Source of the DNA: Desulfatibacillum alkenivorans DSM 16219
GTDB lineage: Bacteria; Desulfobacterota; Desulfobacteria; Desulfobacterales; Desulfatibacillaceae
Assembly: GCF_900142135.1 (NCBI RefSeq)
Contig: NZ_FQZU01000049.1
Span: 1 to 36,121, forward strand
Direction of reading: 5' to 3'
Length of the DNA stretch: 36,121 bases
Part shown: piece by piece, positions 15,724 through 23,600 of the stretch
Layout of the letters: every line of letters starts with the position of its first letter
How positions within the stretch are numbered: the first letter of the stretch is position 1
Position numbers and translations under genes: made by a program
Notes under the pieces: generated by a model
What the model was told of the DNA's origin: nothing
Database searches by the model: none
What the model saw: only the letters and a program-made list of their open reading frames with translations

Positions 15724-17178
15724 TTATTCCTCTTCTTTAATGCCGCAAAGCTGCTTGGCCGCCTTTTGCTTTTGGGCCATGTTGACCTGTCTGGAAATCA
15801 TGATGCGCTGGGCCTGGGGAGATCCGGCGCCGTGCATGGACTCGGTAAGATAGCCCACAGCCGCCGTACCCAGGGTGATGTTTTCGATCAGGCGCAGCAT
15901 GCGGTTTCTGTTTTCCGTGCTGATGCCTTCGCAGGTCTTGTAGTATTTGGTCAGCCATTCTCCCACTTCCGGAGACTTGAAATCGTCCTCCGATGGCAGG
16001 GTCACCATGAGGCCGCCGGCGATGTCCTGGGCGAGCCGTGCGATTTCGTAAGGAAAGCGCGTGACGTTCTGCTTGCACACATTGGCCAGAAGCGTGTTGA
16101 CCAGATAGGTTCCGCTGGGCTGCTTGCCGCCTTCGCAGGCGCAGGCCACGGAGCCGCAGAACAGGGTCTCGTTCAGGTGGTTCATTTCAATGATTTTGTC
16201 TTTGACGTGGGAGGCCTTGGCCGCGCCGTTGTATTCGGCGATGGTCTGGGTCGCGCCGATCAGCACGTCGCCCACGCCGGCCTTGCAGGCGTAGCTTTGA
16301 CGATGGTACGAGGCAAAGTTTTCCACCAGTTGTCCGGCGAATTCAAACTCCTTGTACATGAAAACGCGTTCCCAGGGCACGAACACGTCGTCGAACACCA
16401 CCAGGGCTTCGTGGCCGCCGAAAAGGCTGTTGCCGCGGTCAATTTTTCCCGCTTCCAGCTTCCGGGTGTCGCAGGACTGGCGCCCCATGATGTAAGTGAT
16501 GCCTTCCGCGTCCGCGGGTAAGGCGAAGGAAACCGCGTATTCCGCGTCCGCTTCGCGCATGGAAATGGTGGGCATGACAATGATTTCGTGGGAGTTCACG
16601 GCGCCGGTCTGATGAGCCTTGGCGCCGCGCACCACAATGCCGTCTTCCTTTTCTTCCACCACGTGGAGGAACATGTCGGGATCAGGCTGCTTGTGCGGGG
16701 GCAGGGAGCGGTCTCCCTTGGGATCGGTCATGGCGCCGTCGCAGGTCAGGTCGTTTTCCTGCACGTAGGCCAGATATTTCAAAAAGCGTTTATTATACTC
16801 GGTTCCCAGCTTCTGATCGATGTCGTAGGTGACGATGGAAAGAGCGTTCATGGCGTCCATACCCACGCAGCGCTGGAAACAGCACCCGGTGAGAGAGCCC
16901 AGCAGGCGGCCCATTTTGGTCTTCTTGACCAAGTCGTCCGTGCTCTGGTGAATGTGGGTGAAGCGGTTGATTTTTTTGCCGGAGATGTGTGACGTGGCCG
17001 TCATCAGGTCTTCGTACTCAGGTTGATGGGCCAGTTCGTAAGTCAACTTGACCGCGTTCATGGACGGCCGGATGATGGGATCGTCCACCACGTTCTCCAC
17101 CTTTTTTCCAAACTGGTACACCTGCAGATTGAGTTTGCGCAAACTTGCTTCGTATTGTTCGCCAGTCATCATGGCCAT
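15724..17178 (-). CDS. abfD: 4-hydroxybutyryl-CoA dehydratase / vinylacetyl-CoA isomerase
   Basis: A 484-residue FAD and [4Fe-4S] enzyme of the 4-hydroxyphenylacetate 3-hydroxylase-like fold. It dehydrates 4-hydroxybutyryl-CoA to crotonyl-CoA by a radical mechanism and also isomerises vinylacetyl-CoA. With the ATG at 17178 as residue 1, candidate cluster ligands are Cys100 and Cys104 in GCCFQRC, His292 and Cys298 in YHRQSYACK; the clostridial enzyme uses two Cys four apart plus His and Cys near 292 and 299. I chose 17178 because GGAGG sits 8 nt upstream; the longer frame begins at a TTG inside that Shine-Dalgarno. It is the first gene of the operon, with a promoter at 17256-17284. The protein is oxygen-sensitive in known relatives, fitting an anaerobe. 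Confidence 0.94.
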   Translation of the reverse strand: MAMMTGEQYEASLRKLNLQVYQFGKKVENVVDDPIIRPSMNAVKLTYELAHQPEYEDLMTATSHISGKKINRFTHIHQSTDDLVKKTKMGRLLGSLTGCCFQRCVGMDAMNALSIVTYDIDQKLGTEYNKRFLKYLAYVQENDLTCDGAMTDPKGDRSLPPHKQPDPDMFLHVVEEKEDGIVVRGAKAHQTGAVNSHEIIVMPTISMREADAEYAVSFALPADAEGITYIMGRQSCDTRKLEAGKIDRGNSLFGGHEALVVFDDVFVPWERVFMYKEFEFAGQLVENFASYHRQSYACKAGVGDVLIGATQTIAEYNGAAKASHVKDKIIEMNHLNETLFCGSVACACEGGKQPSGTYLVNTLLANVCKQNVTRFPYEIARLAQDIAGGLMVTLPSEDDFKSPEVGEWLTKYYKTCEGISTENRNRMLRLIENITLGTAAVGYLTESMHGAGSPQAQRIMISRQVNMAQKQKAAKQLCGIKEEE

Positions 17179-17234
17179 GGGGGTGTCCTCCAAAGCTAAA
17201 GATTAAAAAACAATGTGTGCGTATAGCTTGACTC

Positions 17235-17249
17235 TACAATATTATTGTA
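17235..17249. promoter_or_regulatory. Palindromic operator candidate at the abfD transcription start
   Basis: TACAATA and TATTGTA form a perfect 7-bp inverted repeat around a single T. It lies 6-20 nt downstream of the predicted -10 element, so it would cover the start of transcription, the usual place for a repressor. The regulator is not encoded in the window. Confidence 0.45.
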
Positions 17250-17255
17250 ACACAT

Positions 17256-17284
17256 TGTATATATGTAAAGAATTATTTTGACAA
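17256..17284 (-). promoter_or_regulatory. Candidate sigma-70 promoter of the abf operon
   Basis: On the minus strand TTGTCA (17284-17279) and TATACA (17261-17256) are separated by exactly 17 nt. Each hexamer has four or five consensus matches. It points at abfD, giving a leader of about 70 nt, and is directly followed by the palindrome at 17235-17249. Confidence 0.55.
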
Positions 17285-17380
17285 GATGCCTTCTCGTCCG
17301 CCTGCCCCCGTATAAAGCAAAGGCGGCGCCAGCGTGGAAAAATACGTGGCCGTCATAGGGAAAATATGGGGGACGGATCC

Positions 17381-17417
17381 TTTCATTTATTTTTAACTCA
17401 TTAAAAATAAAATGAAA
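17381..17417. repeat. Long AT-rich hairpin in the kinase-abfD gap
   Basis: TTTCATTTATTTTTAA (17381-17396) pairs with TTAAAAATAAAATGAAA (17401-17417), with one extra base in the right arm and a CTCA loop. A further palindrome, AAAAAACTAGTTTTTT, follows at 17433-17448. They could be terminators for the kinase transcript or protein-binding sites; no gene overlaps them. The 17179-17659 gap holds no coding sequence I can support. Confidence 0.5.
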
Positions 17418-17498
17418 AACTAACCGTTAACAAAAAACTAGTTTTTTTTGCAGGGGTGATAATAGGGGCGGGGGCCTTCTTTCAAACAAAGCCGGCTT

Positions 17499-17591
17499 GA
17501 TGCATTTTTGCATCGAAAATCAGAACCCAAAGCCGGAATGTTTTGGAAAAACGGCGCAGGGATGTTTTTGATGTCCTATTGCATCGATGCA
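17499..17591. repeat. Recurrent GATGCA/TGCATC palindromes after the kinase gene
   Basis: GATGCA and TGCATC are inverted around TTTT at 17499-17514, and TGCATCGATGCA is a 12-bp palindrome at 17580-17591, followed by another TGCAT at 17596. The repeated half-site within about 100 nt suggests a binding site for one protein or a repeated hairpin. They lie beyond the stop of the hybrid kinase. Confidence 0.35.
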
Positions 17592-17659
17592 TTTGTGCAT
17601 TGGCCGGGGTGCGTCATTCCGCATCGGCGCCCAAGGAGCATGGCGCCGTAGTTTCGTTT

Positions 17660-20353
17660 TTAAGAAGGTTGACGGGCTTTGGCCTTGTCCAGGACCGCAC
17701 GGATGGTCTGGGCCAGTTCGGACTTGACAATAGGCTTCATGAGAAAGCCTTTGACTCCCAGGGTCCGGGCCGTCTCCTGATTGATTTTTTCGCTGAATCC
17801 GGTGCAGAGAATCACGGGAATGTCCGGCCGGATCGCCAGCATGGCTTTGATGATTTGCTCTCCGGTCATGTTGGGCATGGTCATGTCCGTCATTACCAGG
17901 TCGAAGTCCTGGGGGTCCGCCTGAAAGGCTTCCAGGGCCTGGGGGCTTTTGTTAAAGGCGGTCACCTTGTATCCTATGCGCTGCAGGACCTGGCGCTCCA
18001 AATGGATGATGGACGCTTCGTCGTCCACCAGCAGGATGTGCTCCGTACCTTCCAGGGGCCTGTCCGGCATGCTGTTTTTTGGGGTTTGGGAGGCGTCGAT
18101 GATGAGGGGCAGGTACACGTTTACCGTGGTTCCTTTTCCCGGTTCGCTGTATAGGCGTATGTCCCCTTTGTGGTCTTTCACGATTCCATGGACCAGGGCC
18201 ATGCCCAGGCCGGTTCCCTTGCCCTGTTTTTTGGTGGTGAAGTAGGGCTCAAATATTTTCTGCATGATGCTGGGCTCTATGCCCACGCCGTTATCGCAAA
18301 CGGAAAGGACGACGTATTTTCCCGGGGCCAGGGCCTTGCTCCACAGGTCGTCCAAAGCCAATTCCGTTTCCTTGAGGCTTACCGAAATCGTGCCGCTTAT
18401 GTCCTCAACAGCGTGAAAGGCGTTGGTGACCAGGTTCATGACGATCTGATGCATTTGGGTGGGATCGGCCAAAATCCAGCCGCAATCCTTCCGGATGTCC
18501 TGCTGGATTTCCACATTGACGGGGATGCTCGCCCGGCTGAGTTTGAGGGCTTCCCCCACGATGTCCTGGAGCCGGATGGGGCTTTTTTCCTGCTCCGCCT
18601 GCCTGCTAAAGGCCAGGATTTGCTTCACCAGATCGCTGCCCCGCCTGCCTGCGGAAAAAATCTCCTCAGCGTATTCATGCTCCGGGCTTTCCGGGTCAAG
18701 ATCTTCCAAGAGGAGTTCCGACATGCCTACAATGGGGAACAACAGGTTATTGAAGTCATGCGCTATCCCCCCTGCCAGGGCGCCGATGGCCTCCAGCTTT
18801 TGGATCTGCTGGAGTTGCCTTTCCATGGCGTTTTTTTCCATTTCGTACAAATGCCTGTGAAGGGCCAGGGCGTAAATTTCGGAAAGCCTTTCGATGGCTT
18901 TCATGTCTTTTTCCGTGTATCCGTCCTCTGCATTGGCCAGGGCGATCAAACCCACCAGCACCCCTCCCATGATGACCGGAACGCCCAAAAAGTTTTTAAT
19001 GGGTATATGCCCTTCGGGCACTCCTGAAGCCCCGGGATGCTCCGCAGGCCGGTTCGTGAACACCGGTTTTCGGGTATTCAACGGAACGCCGAACAAGGTG
19101 GGGTATTTTCCGTCCCGGCCGATGGGAAAAGTAATGGACTTGTTCTCCACCCGGCATTGGCCTTTAAACATATCCGTTAAGGTGTGGGCCTCCATATCCC
19201 GGGTGTTTTTGTCAATGGAAGCCGCAAAGCCGTGTTGGCTATTGGTGAGGCTAAGCGCATACTCCAGAGCGATATCGCTGACTTTTTTTATGTCATATTC
19301 CTGGGACATGAGTTCGCGGGAAATGTCGGCCCTGGCCGTGTTCAGCCTAAGCTCCCACTTGAGCGCCGCTTCGGACTGCTCCCGGTCGGAAATATCCCGA
19401 AAATTCATGAGAACCCCCTGGATGGAGGAGTCTTGCGTCATGTCCGTGGCAATGACTTCAATGGGTTTGTATTGATTGTCTTTGCACAGGTACCGGCACT
19501 TGAGAGGCCTGACTTTAAGATTCTCCGCAATGACCTTGATGAATTCCTCTTGGATTTTCCGTTTGTCGTCGGGATGGACCCGCTCCAGGCCATAGGTCCC
19601 CACGACTTCGTCCGGCTTCCAGCCAAACCATTTTTCCATGTTCGGGCTGACGTACTGCATTTTTCCCTGGGGACCTATGACCACAATGACGTCCGAAATG
19701 TTGGAGATCATTTCATGGCGCTGTTTTTCACTGTCGAACAGGTCCATTCTGGCTTTGCGGAAGTAAACCATCAACATGCCCAAAGCCACGGCGAATTCCA
19801 GGGTGGCGCCTATAAGATACCCGTATGGGGCGAACCATTCCACCGGACGCAGGAACGGATAGTCGGCCTTGTGCAACCCCCAAATAATGAAGAGCCAGCC
19901 GGTAAAAGCCATTTCCGGCCCTTTGAGGCCGTCTGACTTGATAAAGCATATGCCCGTCCAAATGTAGACTACCGCCAAAAAGGTGAATGTTGGAAGAGAC
20001 ATAACCAGGAAGGAGAATTTCAAAACGATGCTGCTAATAATCCATAAGAAGCCGGCCGCGCCCAGGTATGCAAAAATCTTGGGGAAAGGCCTTTTTGCAA
20101 ATAAATATGCGCCCCATAACAGCAGGATTCCGCTGACCAGGCTGGCCGTTTGATTTAGTATTAATAGAAAACTGCTATTGCAGCCGTTAATAATGAAAAG
20201 CATGACGGCGTATCGCAGCAAGTACACCAGCCAGCTTACGGTCCACACCGCCATATAGTTTTTGCGATCCTGGAAATACAGATAGCAAAACACAAAAAAA
20301 AGCAGCGCAGTGCCGACTAATGAGGCTACAATGCTGGGCGCCAGCCATTCCAT
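17660..20353 (-). CDS. Membrane-bound PAS/GAF hybrid histidine kinase with receiver domain
   Basis: An 897-residue two-component sensor. Residues 1-200 hold about seven hydrophobic helices. A PAS domain follows (about 212-325), then a GAF domain (about 345-500), a HisKA dimerisation domain with phospho-acceptor His532 in GGIAHDFNN, and a HATPase domain (N box NLVTNAFHAV at 640-649, G1 box DNGVGIEP, G2 box GKGTGLGMAL). The C-terminal receiver has Asp823 in VMTDMTMP as phosphate acceptor, DDE at 777-779 and Lys873. The protein can thus pass phosphate from its own His to its own Asp; no separate response regulator or Hpt gene is nearby. The signal is unknown. It is a single minus-strand gene with AAGGAA before the ATG, between the surface protein gene and the abf operon. 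Confidence 0.92.
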   Translation of the reverse strand: MEWLAPSIVASLVGTALLFFVFCYLYFQDRKNYMAVWTVSWLVYLLRYAVMLFIINGCNSSFLLILNQTASLVSGILLLWGAYLFAKRPFPKIFAYLGAAGFLWIISSIVLKFSFLVMSLPTFTFLAVVYIWTGICFIKSDGLKGPEMAFTGWLFIIWGLHKADYPFLRPVEWFAPYGYLIGATLEFAVALGMLMVYFRKARMDLFDSEKQRHEMISNISDVIVVIGPQGKMQYVSPNMEKWFGWKPDEVVGTYGLERVHPDDKRKIQEEFIKVIAENLKVRPLKCRYLCKDNQYKPIEVIATDMTQDSSIQGVLMNFRDISDREQSEAALKWELRLNTARADISRELMSQEYDIKKVSDIALEYALSLTNSQHGFAASIDKNTRDMEAHTLTDMFKGQCRVENKSITFPIGRDGKYPTLFGVPLNTRKPVFTNRPAEHPGASGVPEGHIPIKNFLGVPVIMGGVLVGLIALANAEDGYTEKDMKAIERLSEIYALALHRHLYEMEKNAMERQLQQIQKLEAIGALAGGIAHDFNNLLFPIVGMSELLLEDLDPESPEHEYAEEIFSAGRRGSDLVKQILAFSRQAEQEKSPIRLQDIVGEALKLSRASIPVNVEIQQDIRKDCGWILADPTQMHQIVMNLVTNAFHAVEDISGTISVSLKETELALDDLWSKALAPGKYVVLSVCDNGVGIEPSIMQKIFEPYFTTKKQGKGTGLGMALVHGIVKDHKGDIRLYSEPGKGTTVNVYLPLIIDASQTPKNSMPDRPLEGTEHILLVDDEASIIHLERQVLQRIGYKVTAFNKSPQALEAFQADPQDFDLVMTDMTMPNMTGEQIIKAMLAIRPDIPVILCTGFSEKINQETARTLGVKGFLMKPIVKSELAQTIRAVLDKAKARQPS

Positions 20354-20602
20354 GGGCGGTTCCTTGACGAGCGGTGGTTATCTTATTTTGGGCGAATCGA
20401 CGCCCGCCCCGGTTTGGGCAAACAGTCAGGAAAAGATGATGCAAAATGCGTGCAATAATTTTTTTTAAAAGGAGGCTGCTTTTGATCTGTAAAAAAATAT
20501 TAATCAATTAAGGCCGGTTATGCGTCTTTTCTTGACGCGAAGCATAAACGGTCTTTCCCCTCCATCCTGCACAACGGCGAGGCTCGGAGCGGGGGATGGG
20601 TT

Positions 20603-23600
20603 TTATTTGACGCGCACCTGAAAGTAAATGGTGCAACTGGGATCGTCCGGTCCCGAAGCGGCGAAGGCCCCCTTGGGGCTTACACGCAGGCGCCGGACCT
20701 GATCGTCGAATCCGTCGGCGTCCCCGGAGGGCACGTATGAGAAGTCCGTCCCCGTGGTGTATTCCGAAAAATCCACATCGTCCGTGGTGCTGGCCAGGCT
20801 GGTGAATGTATATGTCAGGCCGCAGGGAGGCGTTCCCGAGCTGCAGCTGAATTGAATCGGGCCGGAGCCTGAGCCTCCCAAATCGCCCACAAAGAGTTCG
20901 ATGTTGGAGTCAATGGGGTCCGTCATGACAAAGGAATTTGCGTCTGCAGCGCCTCCGAAATTAGTCACAAGCACGGAATACATGACGTAGGCCCCTGGGA
21001 TGGCCTTGGGATTGGTGGTGTTGTTATAGGGATCGTACACCGTCTGGGCGGTTTTAAGCACCGTGAAGTCCGGGGGCAGGTAGACCCTGAACTGGGTTGT
21101 TGCCACATCGCTTACCAGGCCTTCCGTTCCTTCGTCGGCGGTCACCCGAATCGTATACAGATCCGGGTCCGTAGCTGATGTGATGGGAATTTCCCATTCA
21201 AAGGTTCTCGTTCCAGCAGTGTTGGCTACATCCGTAGTCACTGGCGAGGCATCCTCGTAGACGATATTCGATGATGAGTCGAGAATTGCCAGAGAGGCGC
21301 TGGCGATGTCCTCATAGCCAAAGGGGTCGGATACCACAGCCCGAATGTAGATGGAACCGGGCGTGGAAGCGTCATACGTTGTAATTACCGACCCGCCTCC
21401 GGAAGCATAATCGTCGTCATAGACGTTCAGGCTGTCTATTGCAATGACCGTGGTGGTCGTCAGGTCCAAGTAGGATATATCGGGATCGGTTCCATCTTCC
21501 TCAGACCATATGGTAACACGCTCGTTTGCACTGCCTGAACGGTTGTATACCTGAAGCCTGAGACCGTCCCCGGAATATAGTGTGGTGGTTGTGCTAGGAG
21601 TGATTGTAAAAACGTACTGCTGTTTTCCGTCGATGGTTACACTCTGGTCAACATCTCCAATCAAACTGAAGTTATCGTCATATAACCTGATTGTCAGGTC
21701 GCGGGTTCTCCCAGGACCGCCTTCGGACAAGACTAGATATACGACCTGAGGAACTCCGCCGGGAATCACCAATGTCCTGGTGAGATTGGGGGACAATGCC
21801 CAGGTGCCGGTCTGATAGTTGCCATTGACTGTAAATTCCGAGTCGCCGCCTGCCGTAGGATCTCTGGTCAATATCCTGGGGTCTCCATAATTTTGCCACC
21901 AGGAATCATTCCCTCTTACATAGAGAGGTTTGTTTCCCGCGGACGGCCTGACCACGGTAGTGGAGTCCGTATCCGTGTTGTTGGTTTGATTCGTATCCGA
22001 GGAAATGCCGGTGACTGCGGCCGAGTTGACCACCGTACCCAAAGCCGACGGCTGGACGAACACTTCGATTTCCAGGTCGTCCAAAGACCCGCCACCTGCC
22101 AGGGGGCCCGCGTGTACAAAGGTGTAATCCTGGCCGGAAGAAGCGGACAAGGACCATCCCGTTCCTGAGTGGCTCGAATAGTTTAGCCCGGCAGGCAGGG
22201 TGTCCACCACATATATGGGGCCGGCTTCGGCGTTGGAGCTGTTGTTGTCCACCTCGATGGTGTAAGTCCCGTTGGTGCTGACCGTGAAGTTTCCTGTGTG
22301 GCTTTTGGTGATTTCCAGGTCCACGTTATCCGTCACCGTGGTGGGATCCGTGTCTGTGTTGTTGCCCGGGTCCGTATCCGTGGAACTGCTGGAGACCGTG
22401 GCCGTGTTGGTGAAGGTTCCGATGGTCCCGGAAGCGGGCGTCACATTTATGTACAAAGAGGGCAGGGTGGCGCCCGTGGCTAAGGGGCCGGCATGCACAA
22501 AGGTGTATACCTGGCCCGAGTTGGAATACAAGGACCAGCCCGCGCCCGACGCCGATGAGTAATTGAAGCCCGCGGGCAGGGTGTCCGCCACGTAAATCGG
22601 CCCTGGGTCGGCCGTCGAGCCCGTGTTTGCCACGTCAATGGTGTAAGTGCCCGCGGCGCCTACGGAGAAGTTTCCCGTATGGGATTTTGTGATGGAAAGA
22701 TCCACCAAAGGCTCCACCGTCACCGTGTCTGTGGCTACATCGTTGCTGGACGTGGGGTCAAAACTCGTTGCATACACCGTCACGGTATTGTCCGCCGTGG
22801 GGTAGGCGGCTGCCCCCACCGTCGCAACAATGGAAAGCGTGGGCAGCGAAGCGCTGACATTTAAAGGCCCGGCGTGGGTGAAGGTGTATTCCTGGCCGCT
22901 GGATGCAGCCAGGGACCAGCCCGTCCCGCTGAACGAATCGTATGTAAGCCCTGTTGGAAGCTCGTCAAAGATGGTGATTGTTCCGGTTTCGTCATTGGGG
23001 CCGTTATTGGTGACGGCGACGTCAAAGGTCACGCTGTCGCCGACGGCGAAACTGGAGCCGGTGTGGGATTTTGCCGCGGACAAGTCCACCGAGGGCAGGA
23101 CGGTTGTGGAATCCGTCGCCGTATCGTTGGCTGCATCGTCGTCGTTGGCGGCGCTGCTTACCGTCGCGGTGTTTATCACCGTGCCGACAGCGCTGGCGGA
23201 GGCGTAAACCGTGACAGTCAGCGCGTCCAGGCTGTCGCCCGCGGCCAGGGGGCCTGCATGGGCGAAGGTGTAGTCCTGTCCGCTGGAGGCCGCCAGGCTC
23301 CATCCCGTCCCGGAGACGGAGTTATAGGTCAGGCCTGAGGGCAGGGAGTCCATCACGTAAATGGTCGCGGAAGGATCTTCCGTGGGGCCGTTATTGGTCA
23401 CCACAATGTCATAGGAGCCGGTGGATTCCGAACCGAAATCGCCGGTATGGCTTTTTGCGATGGATAAATCCGCCAGGGCGTGGACCGTCACCGTGTCCGA
23501 ATCGGAATCATTAGTGTTGTCCTGATCCTGGGAGTCGCTGGATACCGTCGCCGTGTTGGTGACCGACGGGTAGGCGTCCTCGTCAACGGCAACGGTCACG

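Noticed and set aside
17179-17193. Upstream TTG start for abfD
   Set aside because: The TTG overlaps the GGAGG ribosome site that clearly serves the ATG at 17178.
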